From: an uncultured Burkholderiales bacterium | Lineage (GTDB): Bacteria > Pseudomonadota > Gammaproteobacteria > Burkholderiales > Burkholderiaceae | Direction: 5' to 3' | Length of the DNA stretch: 52,513 bases | Assembly (NCBI GenBank): GCA_937891045.1 | Contig: CALBEV010000127.1 | Span: forward strand, 1 to 52,513 | Made by a program: the position numbers and the translations under genes | Part shown: positions 15,690 through 23,988 of the stretch, piece after piece | Layout: the number at the start of each line of letters is the position of its first letter | Numbering within the stretch: position 1 is the stretch's first letter | The notes under the pieces: model-generated | The model's database searches: none | What the model was told of the DNA's origin: nothing | Seen by the model: the letters and a program-made list of their open reading frames with translations, nothing else

Positions 15690-16898
15690 ATGGCGCAAGA
15701 CAAGCAAACAGCAGAAGCCTCCGATGACGGCGACTTCCTGCCCGAGCCGCCTGCGCCCATGGTGGTAGAGGAGTCGGGTGACGCCTTGGCCGAAGGCATC
15801 GAGGCCTTGCAAGCCCAAAGCTTGGACTCCACAGAGGTGTCTCGTCAATTGGAAGACCTGACCGGCGTCGTGCTCAGCTCTGCCGAGGTATCCACCCGCT
15901 CGGCCGAGGTGGCTGCCAACATCAGCCACGAAATGCGCGAGGTGATGAAGGTTGTCACTTCTGCCAACGACCGCAACATCCTGCATTCACGCGTCATCCT
16001 GATTGGCCTGTTGGCCTTTTTGATGATCGCCGTGGGCACCTTCTTTGCCATCTCCACCCGCTTGCAACAAAACATCCGCCAGTTGGACGCCTTGTCTTTG
16101 GCCGTGGGCAAGCGCGTGGTCGAGCTCGATGCCACCTTGGCCACCTTTGGTGACGCCACCCGCGGTTTGGGTGACACCACTGAAAAGCTCGACAGCATGG
16201 AAGAGCGTCAAATCAAATTGAACGAGACGGTGGAAGTCAAGCTCGAGGACATGGGCAAGTTGTTCACCAAACTGCCTGATCAAATTTCTGGGCAGGTCAA
16301 TGGCCAGTCTGAAAAAGCGTTAGACGCCAAGCTGCTGGCCTTGAACAAGAGCATTCAAGCCTTGGAAGCCAAGGTTCAAACCCTGGCCAACAAACCTGCA
16401 CCTGCAGCACCTGCGTCAGTCAACAACCAAAAAGAAGTTTTGGCTGAAATTCAAAAGCTGAAGAAAGACTTGGAAGCGGCCAATGCGAACGCCGCCAAGG
16501 CGGCCAAAGAAGCCAGCAAAGAAGCGGCCAAAAAGCGCGATAAAGCAGGCGAGTACAAGCAACCCCCGCTGGTGTTGCCGGGTGCCGAGAAACCGCCAGC
16601 CCCCAAACCGGACCCCAAAGCGGCCGCTGCCAAAGCCAAAGCGGCGGCCGCTGCCAAAGCCAAAGCGGCGGCGGATGCCAAAGCTGCAGCGGAAGCCAAA
16701 GCGGCAGCGGATGCCAAAGCCGCAGCTGAAGCCAAAACCTTGGCGGCTGCCAAAGCCGCTGCCGACGCTTCTCGAGCGGCCGCCGAGGCCAGAGCCGCCG
16801 CCGAGGCCAGAGCTGCTGCCCAACCGCCGGCCTTGCCACCACGCGCCGCGCCGAAAGAAGACCGGGTCATTTACCCCCGACCTGCCAGCGAAAACTGA
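15690..16898 (+). CDS. membrane-anchored coiled-coil protein with TolA-like Lys/Ala-rich tail
   Basis: A 402-residue protein with a cytoplasmic acidic N-terminus (1-97) and one membrane span (about 101-121, RVILIGLLAFLMIAVGTFF). A coiled-coil region follows (about 125-290) with segments resembling signalling-helix repeats. The long Lys/Ala-rich helix (about 305-380) resembles the TolA stalk, and the C-terminus is Pro-rich. There is no enzymatic motif. GAGGA precedes the ATG. Its stop is 5 bases from the convergent glutamate synthase gene. It probably spans the periplasm and works with the two preceding genes; the function is not known. Confidence 0.6.
   Translation: MAQDKQTAEASDDGDFLPEPPAPMVVEESGDALAEGIEALQAQSLDSTEVSRQLEDLTGVVLSSAEVSTRSAEVAANISHEMREVMKVVTSANDRNILHSRVILIGLLAFLMIAVGTFFAISTRLQQNIRQLDALSLAVGKRVVELDATLATFGDATRGLGDTTEKLDSMEERQIKLNETVEVKLEDMGKLFTKLPDQISGQVNGQSEKALDAKLLALNKSIQALEAKVQTLANKPAPAAPASVNNQKEVLAEIQKLKKDLEAANANAAKAAKEASKEAAKKRDKAGEYKQPPLVLPGAEKPPAPKPDPKAAAAKAKAAAAAKAKAAADAKAAAEAKAAADAKAAAEAKTLAAAKAAADASRAAAEARAAAEARAAAQPPALPPRAAPKEDRVIYPRPASEN
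16611..16822 (+). repeat. imperfect Lys/Ala codon repeat inside the coiled-coil gene
   Basis: About 210 bases of irregular units built from GCCAAAGCGGC-like words, encoding alternating AAAKAKA, ADAKAAAEAKA and EARAAAEARA blocks. It is low-complexity coding sequence, in frame throughout, and likely to vary in length between strains through slippage. Confidence 0.6.
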
Positions 16899-16903
16899 GG
16901 TTT

Positions 16904-18526
16904 TCAGCCCAGCGAAAAGGTTTCAGGGCTGGCCTTGGTCCAATAAGTTTTGAACGGCTCGGGCAGCTTGCCCAAGGTTTCTTTCAACAACACCCCTTTG
17001 CCCAAGCTTGGATAGACATCGGCCAGCGTTTGGGTGTCGGTGTTGTTGACGCGGCGCTGAATGTGATCGAGTTTCAAGTCTTGCGGCGAATGCAAGCCCG
17101 CCGATTGCAACAACTCTTGCAATGCAATCAAAGTATTTTGTTGAAAGTGCATCACGCGCTCGGCCTTGCTGGGCACCACCAGCGCGATTTGCCGTTGCGG
17201 GTCTTGGGTGGTCACGCCGGTGGGGCATTCGCCGGTGTGGCAGGTCTGGGCTTGGATGCAGCCCAAGGCGAACATGAAGCCACGTGCGCTGTTGCACCAA
17301 TCGGCGCCAAGGGCCAAGGTGCGGGCCATGTCAAAGCTGCTGATGATTTTGCCGCTGGCGCCAAGGCGAATTTGATCCCGCAAGCCCACCCCCACCAAGG
17401 TGTTGTGGACCAAGCGCAAACCATCTTTCATCGGCATGCCCATGTTGTCAGACAACTCCAGCGGGGCGGCACCAGTGCCGCCTTCGGCACCGTCCACCAC
17501 GATGAAGTCGGGCAGTATCTTGGTGGCCAACATGGCCTTGACGATGGCGAAGAATTCCCAGGGGTGGCCAATGCAGAGTTTGAAACCCACCGGTTTGAAC
17601 TGGCTGAGTTCGCGCAGCGCCTGCACAAATTCCAACAACTCGATCGGGTTGCCAAAACTGCTGTGGGCTGCTGGTGACACGCAATCGGCACCCAGAGGCA
17701 CGCCGCGTGCCTCGGCGATTTCTGGCGTGACTTTCGCTGCAGGCAAGACACCACCGTGGCCAGGTTTGGCGCCTTGGCTGAGTTTGATCTCGATCATCTT
17801 CACTTGGGGAAGACGTGCGTTGTCCACAAAATGACTCGGGCTGAATTTGCCCTCGTCGTCGCGGCAACCGAAATAGCCCGAACCAATTTCCCAAATCAAA
17901 TCGCCGCCGTGGATGCGGTGGTAGCGCGAAATGGATCCTTCACCGGTGTCGTGGGCGAAGCCCCCCTTTTGAGCGCCTTGGTTCAACGCCATGATGGCAT
18001 TCGCACTGAGTGCGCCAAAACTCATGGCCGACACATTCAACAAGCTGATGTCATAGGGCTGCGTGCAAGCCGAGGTGCCGACTTTCACGCGAAAGTTGTG
18101 GTCGGCAATGACGCTGGGTGCCATCGAATGGTTGAGCCATTCGCGGCCATTGCTGTCGAGGTCTTGCAAGGTGCCAAAGGGTTTCTTGTCCGATTGACCT
18201 TTGGCGCGGGCATACACCAGGCTGCGCTGTGCACGGGAAAAGGGCGCAGCTTCGTTGTCGGATTCGATGAAATACTGGCGAATTTCTGGCCGGATGAATT
18301 CCAGCAAAAAACGCATGTGGCCAAGGATCGGGTAGTTGCGCAACACCGCATGGTGCTGTTGCAGCAAGTCGTGCACACCGATGGCGCTGAGGGCGGCAAA
18401 CAACAAAAACCACAGCAAGCCTTGGCCGGAAGCCAGCAAGACCAGCAAGGTGAAAACCAGCCCACCCAAGGCCAAGAAAAACGTGGTGTAGCGAACTGGA
18501 AATTGAATCTTGCTGAGGTCGGGCAT
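16904..18526 (-). CDS. FMN-binding glutamate synthase family protein
   Basis: A 540-residue protein with two N-terminal hydrophobic helices (about 15-45) followed by a glutamate synthase central/FMN barrel. Visible motifs are NVSAMSFGALSANAIMALNQGA, GEGSISRYH, GAKPGHGGVLP, and DGAEGGTGAAPLELSDNMGMP with the later SGKIISSFDMA. A cluster with CIQAQTCHTGECPTGVTTQDP resembles the 3Fe-4S Cys motif of GltS. The glutaminase domain is absent, so the substrate cannot be assumed to be glutamate; this stand-alone membrane-associated class is poorly characterised. AGGAG precedes the ATG. It lies 38 bases after the coiled-coil gene, in a likely operon with parA. Confidence 0.85.
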   Translation of the reverse strand: MPDLSKIQFPVRYTTFFLALGGLVFTLLVLLASGQGLLWFLLFAALSAIGVHDLLQQHHAVLRNYPILGHMRFLLEFIRPEIRQYFIESDNEAAPFSRAQRSLVYARAKGQSDKKPFGTLQDLDSNGREWLNHSMAPSVIADHNFRVKVGTSACTQPYDISLLNVSAMSFGALSANAIMALNQGAQKGGFAHDTGEGSISRYHRIHGGDLIWEIGSGYFGCRDDEGKFSPSHFVDNARLPQVKMIEIKLSQGAKPGHGGVLPAAKVTPEIAEARGVPLGADCVSPAAHSSFGNPIELLEFVQALRELSQFKPVGFKLCIGHPWEFFAIVKAMLATKILPDFIVVDGAEGGTGAAPLELSDNMGMPMKDGLRLVHNTLVGVGLRDQIRLGASGKIISSFDMARTLALGADWCNSARGFMFALGCIQAQTCHTGECPTGVTTQDPQRQIALVVPSKAERVMHFQQNTLIALQELLQSAGLHSPQDLKLDHIQRRVNNTDTQTLADVYPSLGKGVLLKETLGKLPEPFKTYWTKASPETFSLG

Positions 18527-18564
18527 GGACGAGGTCTCCTGTTTGGCCGGACCTCTCGCGGAGG

Positions 18565-19098
18565 TCAGGTGGGCGTGTTGCGCAGCTTGGACGACAGCCG
18601 CGCTTGTGCCAGCGAGGATACTTCAGCCCGAAGACGGGCCATGGACAGCTGCTGATCCGAGGCGCGTTGGATTTCTTGCAGGTCCTGCAAGATGGTGTTG
18701 CGCAGCTTGTCCAGCTCTTCGTCAATCGAAGACAGACGGCGGCGCAACTCGCGTTGCTGGCTCATGCGCTGACTCAGCACGTTGACGCTGGTGGCAATGA
18801 TTTTCCAGTTGTGCGCCAACTCGTCTTGTGGCGGTTGGTTCAATTGCTCAAACAACTCGCCCAGCAACGGGTCTTGCAACACTTCTTCTGGCTTGGGCTG
18901 CGCATCTTCACGCACAGCGTCGGCCAAGGCTTGCAAAGATTGCGTTTGCTGCTGCGACTGTTGTTCATCAAACGGGGGTTGAGACATGGTTTGCATGTCG
19001 CTGGCATGTTGCTCGGTGAAGTTGTGCACCGAGGCCCAGCCCATGCCGGGGTCGTATTGCTTCAAGCCCTTGAAGGCCAAGAATTTTTCTTCAGACAT
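18565..19098 (-). CDS. coiled-coil protein paired with ParA
   Basis: A 177-residue acidic, Gln-rich protein not assigned to a family. Residues about 1-30 (MSEEKFLAFKGLKQYDPGMG) look like a conserved N-terminal peptide, the middle is low-complexity, and residues about 110-170 form a predicted coiled coil rich in Arg, Gln and Leu. Start: AGGATGACCACCATG gives two ATGs, and the second (19098) has the better spacing; the first would be 19107. It follows the parA gene by 6-15 bases. Small partners of ParA ATPases often stimulate ATP hydrolysis or supply cargo, so it may be such a partner; this is inferred from position only. Confidence 0.6.
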   Translation of the reverse strand: MSEEKFLAFKGLKQYDPGMGWASVHNFTEQHASDMQTMSQPPFDEQQSQQQTQSLQALADAVREDAQPKPEEVLQDPLLGELFEQLNQPPQDELAHNWKIIATSVNVLSQRMSQQRELRRRLSSIDEELDKLRNTILQDLQEIQRASDQQLSMARLRAEVSSLAQARLSSKLRNTPT

Positions 19099-19113
19099 GG
19101 TGGTCATCCTGGC

Positions 19114-20040
19114 TTAGAGCTTGGCCGAACTGCCACGGGCCAGGCGCTTGAGGAATTCAGGAATGCCCATTTGCGCCAGCGAACGTGAATTGACAACGGC
19201 TTCGTTGTCCTCGGCGATTTTGCGTTGGCGGTACCGGCCCAACACGGAGAATTGCGAACCGCTGCTGACGGTGTCGAGCACGCTGGATTTGCTGGGTGTG
19301 AGCGGCACGCGGTGGCTGCTGCTGTCGCGCTCGGTGAGCTTGACCGGCAAGGGCTGGCGCGGCTGGTTGGCCTGCGCCATGCGGATTTCACGCGCGGCGC
19401 AAATCGCTTCGCCAAACTCGCGGAAAGACTCACCGCCCATGTCACGCGCGTCCATCAGGTAGCCGCGCTCGAACAAATCACGCGCCGACTGCGCTTCCAA
19501 GATGGGCGGGGCCAGCATGAAGCTCACGGGGAAGCGCTGCTTGGTGAACACGTCCGAGTTGAGTTGTTCATTCAGCACGCGGGTCGGGCAGACCACCAGC
19601 ATCGGGCGGCGTGCCGTGGCCGAGTCGAACACCCAACGGTTGCGGCTCAAGAAGCCGGCGGTGGCGGCCAATTCAATTTCGGACACCGAGGTGGGCACCA
19701 GCACCATGTCGAATTCAAACATCAACTCGCCGGCCAAAGAATCGGACCACGTGAGGTCACAGACCAAGATGTCGCATTCGCTGGCAGCGCGGCGCATTTG
19801 CAAACGCGCTTCGAAGATGGGGCGGTTGCCGCCTTGGTCCACTGGCAAAGACAGGTGCTGCACCACCGCGCCCACATTCGGGGCTTGGTTCAGCCAGGTG
19901 CTGGAGGAGCCGTGCGGGTCCCAGTCAATCAAAGTCACCCCCAGTCCAAGGGTGCGGCTCAGGTAAGCCACCAAATTGGCGGACAAGGTGCTCTTGCCAA
20001 CGCCACCTTTTTGACTGGTGACCAAAATTTTGAAAGCCAT
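19114..20040 (-). CDS. ParA/MinD-family ATPase
   Basis: A 308-residue P-loop ATPase with the deviant Walker A KGGVGKST near residues 11-18, the IDWDPHGSSSTWL switch I region (about 39-51) and DILVCDLTWSD as the Walker B region. Such proteins position chromosomes, plasmids, chemotaxis arrays or flagella by dynamic gradients. No ParB, FlhF or origin-linked sequence is next to it, and an FlhG C-terminal amphipathic helix is not evident, so neither chromosome segregation nor FlhG is assigned. The C-terminus (residues 230-308) is a basic extension of unknown role. AGGAG precedes the ATG. First gene of a minus-strand operon. Confidence 0.88.
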   Translation of the reverse strand: MAFKILVTSQKGGVGKSTLSANLVAYLSRTLGLGVTLIDWDPHGSSSTWLNQAPNVGAVVQHLSLPVDQGGNRPIFEARLQMRRAASECDILVCDLTWSDSLAGELMFEFDMVLVPTSVSEIELAATAGFLSRNRWVFDSATARRPMLVVCPTRVLNEQLNSDVFTKQRFPVSFMLAPPILEAQSARDLFERGYLMDARDMGGESFREFGEAICAAREIRMAQANQPRQPLPVKLTERDSSSHRVPLTPSKSSVLDTVSSGSQFSVLGRYRQRKIAEDNEAVVNSRSLAQMGIPEFLKRLARGSSAKL

Positions 20041-20251
20041 CTTCTGCTCCTGAAAATGCAGCGGTGTCGAGTCCCTTGGCTTCTGGCGAACCCAGAAACC
20101 AATCGAAGAAAATCTCGTAAGGGGGGATGGATATTAGCTTTTTTGCCGTAGGTGTCAAATCTGACAGAAACTCATATGTTGTTTTACGGCGACTTGGCCA
20201 CGCAGGGTTTTGTCCCAAAGCGGGAACTGCATACTTAAAAGTTAAGCCAAA

Positions 20252-20680
20252 ATGGCCGCAATGGAAAAATTGCGCATCGACAAATGGCTGTGGGCGGCTC
20301 GGTTTTACAAAACCCGCTCCTTGGCCACAGATGAAATCAACAAAGGCCGTATCGCGGTCAACGACCAGGTGGTCAAGCCCGCGCGGGAGCTGAAAGTGGG
20401 TGACAGCGTGGCCATGCGGCGCGAAGGCCAGGTGCGTACCGTGCTGGTTCAGGCGCTCAGCGATGTGCGCGGCCCAGCGCCCAAGGCCCAGCTGCTTTAT
20501 GCCGAAACCCCCGACAGCTTGCAAGCCCGCGAGGCCTTTTCGCAGCAGCGCCGCTTCGCCCGCGAGCCTGCGCAAAGCATTGAACATGGTCGTCCCACCA
20601 AGCGGGATCGCCGCGACTTGCAAGAGGTGCGCCACGGTTGGAATGACCGCTGGAGCGCATCCCTGGACCCGTCATCTTGA
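20252..20680 (+). CDS. hslR: heat shock protein 15 (S4-domain RNA-binding protein)
   Basis: A 142-residue basic protein with an N-terminal S4 RNA-binding fold (LRIDKWLWAARFYKTRSLAT, then INKGRIAVNDQVVKPARELKVGD) and an Arg/Gln-rich C-terminal tail. Hsp15 binds 50S subunits carrying a stranded nascent chain and helps to recycle them after heat stress. The ATG at 20252 is used; the ATG at 20261 (MEKLRIDKW) is equally possible because neither has a clear ribosome site. Confidence 0.9.
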   Translation: MAAMEKLRIDKWLWAARFYKTRSLATDEINKGRIAVNDQVVKPARELKVGDSVAMRREGQVRTVLVQALSDVRGPAPKAQLLYAETPDSLQAREAFSQQRRFAREPAQSIEHGRPTKRDRRDLQEVRHGWNDRWSASLDPSS

Positions 20681-20695
20681 TTTGAAAGCAGCTGT

Positions 20696-23266
20696 ATGAA
20701 ACTCTTGGCGATGGCTTGGCGTGCGTTGTGGCGTGATGCCCGCGCGGGTGAATTGCGTTTGTTGTGGGTGGCGGTCAGTCTGGGGGTGGCCGCGCTCACC
20801 TCGGTGGGCTATTTGGCCGATCGGATTGAAGGTGGTTTGCAGCGCGACGCCCGCCAACTCTTGGGCGGGGATGCGGTCTTGGCCAGCGACCACCCGCTTG
20901 CACCGGAGGTCACCACCAAGATCCAGGCCTTGGGTTTGCAATCTGCGGCCACCTTGAGCTTTCCCACCATGGCGCGAAGCAGCGAAGACCAAGGCGGCAA
21001 CAGCCGCTTGGTGGCGCTCAAAGTGGTGTCCGACGGCTACCCGCTGCGCGGGCGTTTGCAAATCCTGCCACCTGCGGATGCCCCGGTGCCCAAGGCCGCC
21101 CTCGAGCCCGCCTTGAACAATGGCACGCCCTACGACCGGCCCGGCATGACCACCGACCGGTTGCCGCAACAGGGCGAGGTGTGGGCCGAACCGGCCTTGC
21201 TGGAAGCTTTGGAAGTCAAGCCGGGTGATGACTTGCAGCTTGGTGAGCGCACGCTGCGCATCACCGAAGTGCTGATGGGTGAGCCGGATCGGGGTGCCGG
21301 TTTCATGAACTTTGCGCCACGCGTCATGATGAACCAAGCCGACCTTGAAGCCACCCAGCTGGTGCAACCGGCCAGCCGGCTCAACTGGCGCTTGGCCGTG
21401 GTGGGCCAGCCGCGCCAAGTGGCCGCCTTCACCCAATGGGCCGAGGTCTATGTCAAGCAGCCAGAGGTTCGCGGGGTGCGCTTGGAGACCTTGGACGCCG
21501 GGCGGCCTGAGATGCGCCAAACCCTGGACCGCGCCGAGAAGTTTTTGCACCTGGTGGCCTTGTTGGCCGCGCTCTTGAGTGCGGTGGCGGTGGCCTTGGC
21601 GGCGCGGGGTTTTGCGGCGCGGCATTTGGACGACTGCGCCATGCTGCGGGTCTTGGGTCAAAGTCAGCGCGAGATTTTGAGCGTGTATGTGTTGGAGTTC
21701 TTCACGGTCGGCATCTTGGCCAGTTTGCTCGGACTGGTGCTGGGCTACAGCCTGCACCAGGTGTTTGTTCATTTGCTGGCGGGGTTGGTCGATACGGCCT
21801 TGCCTGCACCCAGCTGGCAGCCGTTTTGGCAAGGCTTGGGTGCGGGCCTGACTTTGTTGTTGGCGTTTGGTTTGCCCCCCATCTTGCAACTGGCCCAGGT
21901 GCCTGCGCTGCGCGTGATTCGGCGCGACTTGGGTCCGATTCGCCCTGCCTCTTTGGCGGTCATGGGCTTGGGCTTGATTGGCTTTGGCATTTTGTTGTTG
22001 TCGGCCAGCCGCGATCTGTGGCTGGGGCTGATGGTGGTCGGCGGCTTTGCGGGTGCGGCGCTGGTGTTTGCTGGCATGGCCTGGCTGGCAGTTTGGGCAT
22101 TGCGCCAAAGTGTGGGCTTGTCACAAGTGCCGACTTGGTTGCGCATGGCCACCAGGCAAATCAGCTCGCGCCCGGGCTACACCGTGGTGCAAGTGAGCGC
22201 TTTGTCGGTGGGGCTGCTGGCGCTCATGCTGTTGGTGCTGTTGCGCACCGACTTGGTCGACAGCTGGCGCAATGCCACACCGGCCGATGCGCCCAACCGC
22301 TTTGTCATCAATATCCAACCCGACCAATCGGCCGATTTCTTGCAGCACCTGAACGACGCTGGTGTGGCCAATCTGGACTGGTACCCGATGATTCGCGGGC
22401 GCTTTATCGCGGTCAATGGTCAATTGGTGAGCCCCGACAGTTACACCGAGGACCGGGCACAACGCTTGGTAGACCGCGAATTCAACATCTCGCATTCGGC
22501 CAGTGCCCCCGCGCACAACCAAATCTTGCAAGGCCAATGGACGCCGGAAGAGCCCAACGCCATCAGCATGGAAGAGGGTATTGCCAAAACCCTGAACCTG
22601 AAATTGGGCGACATGGTGCGGTTTGAGATTTCCGGCCAGCCCTACGACGCCAAGATCACCTCGGTGCGGCGTGTCGATTGGACCTCGATGCGGGCCAATT
22701 TCTTCGCCATCTACCCGGTGTCCAAGATTCCAGATGTGCCCATGACCTACATCGCCGCTTACCGTGCGCCCACCCAAACCGGCTTTGACAATGGCTTGGT
22801 CAACCGTTTCCCCAACATCACCAATGTGGACATGGGTGCCACCATCAACCAGGTGCAAAAAGTGCTGGGCCAGGTGATTGGCGCGGTCGAGTTTTTGTTT
22901 GGCTTCACGCTGGCAGCGGGCCTGGTGGTGCTGTTGGCAGCGGTCACGGCCACGCGCGAAGAACGCGCCCGCGAGTACGCGGTGCTGCGGGCCTTGGGTG
23001 CGGGCAACCAGCTGCTGCGGCAGGTGCAAACCGCCGAGTTGCTGGGTGTGGGGGCGTTGTCAGGCGCCTTGGCGGCGGTGGTGGCCATGGCCATGGGCTG
23101 GGGCTTGGCCCGCTATGTGTTTGAGTTCAGTTGGCAGGCCTCGCCCTGGGTGCTGTTGCTGGGTATCGCGGTGGGTGCGGTGCTGGCTTGGGGCGCGGGC
23201 TGGTGGGGACTGCGCGAGGTTCTGCGCCGACCGGTGGTGCAGACTTTGCGGCAGGCGGCGCAATGA
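20696..23266 (+). CDS. FtsX-like ABC transporter permease (YbbP type)
   Basis: An 856-residue inner-membrane protein. It has an N-terminal helix (about 20-40), a large extracytoplasmic domain, three helices with a LARHLD-like motif and the 4-helix FtsX core, then a second domain of the same type ending in a final three-helix FtsX unit (about 735-850). The duplicated FtsX architecture and the N-terminal segment (WRALWRDARAGELRLLWVAVSLGVAALTSVGYLADRI) match YbbP. YbbP acts with the ATPase YbbA in exporting or releasing lipids or lipoproteins; no YbbA-like gene is adjacent here. It starts 15 bases after hslR, and its stop lies just before the palindrome. Confidence 0.85.
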   Translation: MKLLAMAWRALWRDARAGELRLLWVAVSLGVAALTSVGYLADRIEGGLQRDARQLLGGDAVLASDHPLAPEVTTKIQALGLQSAATLSFPTMARSSEDQGGNSRLVALKVVSDGYPLRGRLQILPPADAPVPKAALEPALNNGTPYDRPGMTTDRLPQQGEVWAEPALLEALEVKPGDDLQLGERTLRITEVLMGEPDRGAGFMNFAPRVMMNQADLEATQLVQPASRLNWRLAVVGQPRQVAAFTQWAEVYVKQPEVRGVRLETLDAGRPEMRQTLDRAEKFLHLVALLAALLSAVAVALAARGFAARHLDDCAMLRVLGQSQREILSVYVLEFFTVGILASLLGLVLGYSLHQVFVHLLAGLVDTALPAPSWQPFWQGLGAGLTLLLAFGLPPILQLAQVPALRVIRRDLGPIRPASLAVMGLGLIGFGILLLSASRDLWLGLMVVGGFAGAALVFAGMAWLAVWALRQSVGLSQVPTWLRMATRQISSRPGYTVVQVSALSVGLLALMLLVLLRTDLVDSWRNATPADAPNRFVINIQPDQSADFLQHLNDAGVANLDWYPMIRGRFIAVNGQLVSPDSYTEDRAQRLVDREFNISHSASAPAHNQILQGQWTPEEPNAISMEEGIAKTLNLKLGDMVRFEISGQPYDAKITSVRRVDWTSMRANFFAIYPVSKIPDVPMTYIAAYRAPTQTGFDNGLVNRFPNITNVDMGATINQVQKVLGQVIGAVEFLFGFTLAAGLVVLLAAVTATREERAREYAVLRALGAGNQLLRQVQTAELLGVGALSGALAAVVAMAMGWGLARYVFEFSWQASPWVLLLGIAVGAVLAWGAGWWGLREVLRRPVVQTLRQAAQ

Positions 23267-23268
23267 CC

Positions 23269-23314
23269 AATTGGGGTCAGATTCCAATTAATTAATTGGA
23301 ATCTGACCCCAATT
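23269..23314. repeat. perfect 46-bp palindrome between convergent genes
   Basis: Each 23-base arm reads AATTGGGGTCAGATTCCAAT plus TAA, followed by its exact reverse complement. It starts 2 bases after the permease stop, and its last two bases are part of the stop codon of the minus-strand Smr gene. A transcript in either direction would form a very stable hairpin. It has no U-run, so it resembles a REP-type element of the GGGGTCAGA class more than a classic terminator. Confidence 0.85.
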
Positions 23315-23951
23315 AGCTGAGCAAGACCACCAAGGCCCCGGCGCCGCCCTCCGAGCCCTTGGCCTGGACGAAGGCGAGCACCTCGGTTTTCTGCACCAGC
23401 CAACGCTGCACCTTGGACTTCAAGACCGGGGTTTTGCCAGGCGAGCCCAAGCCCTTGCCGTGCACCACCCGCACACAGCGCCACCCGCGTTTGTGGGCAT
23501 CGCGGATGAACTGCCCCAGCGCTTCCCGCGCCTCGTCGCTGCGCAGCCCGTGCAAATCAATTTGCCCTTGCAAGCTCCAATGCCCTTTGCGCAGCTTTTG
23601 CGTCACATCGGTGCCGATGCCGCTGCGCCGGTAGCTGAGCTCGTCGTCGGTGTCGAGCAGGGTGGAGACGTCAAAGTCGTCGCTGAGGCTTTCGCGCAGC
23701 ACGTTGTCGTCATCCAGCATTTGCTGCAAGGCCAGGGGTTTGGCGGGCTCGCCGGACAAGGACACGCGGGGCGCATGCGCCAAGGGCTTGACCGCGCCCA
23801 CCGCCCGCTTGAACAAATGGCGCTCGGCTTGGGCGGCTTTCTCAAGGCGCTCGCGCTCGGCTTTCTCGGCGGCGGCCCGAGCGGCGTCGGCTTCCAACTG
23901 AGCTTTGATGGCCGCCAAGTCTTTCAAGCTGCGGGCCTTCACCACAGCCAT
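23313..23951 (-). CDS. Smr-domain protein
   Basis: A 212-residue protein with a charged, coiled N-terminus (SLKDLAAIKAQLEADAARAAAEKAERERLEK) and a C-terminal Smr domain: IDLHGLRSDEAREALGQFI, then the VVHGKGLGSPG nucleic-acid-binding motif. Smr domains act as nicking endonucleases or RNA/DNA-binding modules; the stand-alone proteobacterial type is of uncertain role. The start at 23951 (or a GTG two or three codons later) leaves a 37-base gap to radC; the frame is open to 24035 but would overlap radC. The stop overlaps the 46-bp palindrome. It lies downstream of radC in the same direction, probably as an operon. Confidence 0.85.
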   Translation of the reverse strand: MAVVKARSLKDLAAIKAQLEADAARAAAEKAERERLEKAAQAERHLFKRAVGAVKPLAHAPRVSLSGEPAKPLALQQMLDDDNVLRESLSDDFDVSTLLDTDDELSYRRSGIGTDVTQKLRKGHWSLQGQIDLHGLRSDEAREALGQFIRDAHKRGWRCVRVVHGKGLGSPGKTPVLKSKVQRWLVQKTEVLAFVQAKGSEGGAGALVVLLS

Positions 23952-23988
23952 GCCCTCCGCTCGGCCAAGTCGTTCAGGCGGGCAGCTT

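Noticed and set aside
16611..16822. CRISPR-like or tandem non-coding repeat
   Set aside because: Units are irregular, without spacers, and encode one continuous Lys/Ala-rich helix.
19114..20040. Assignment of the ParA as FlhG (FleN) or chromosomal ParA
   Set aside because: No flhF, parB or parS-like neighbour and no FlhG-type C-terminal helix; kept as family-level call only.
20672..22108. A 478-codon minus-strand frame opposite the FtsX-like permease
   Set aside because: Gln/His/Arg-rich shadow; no domain and overlaps the permease membrane segments.
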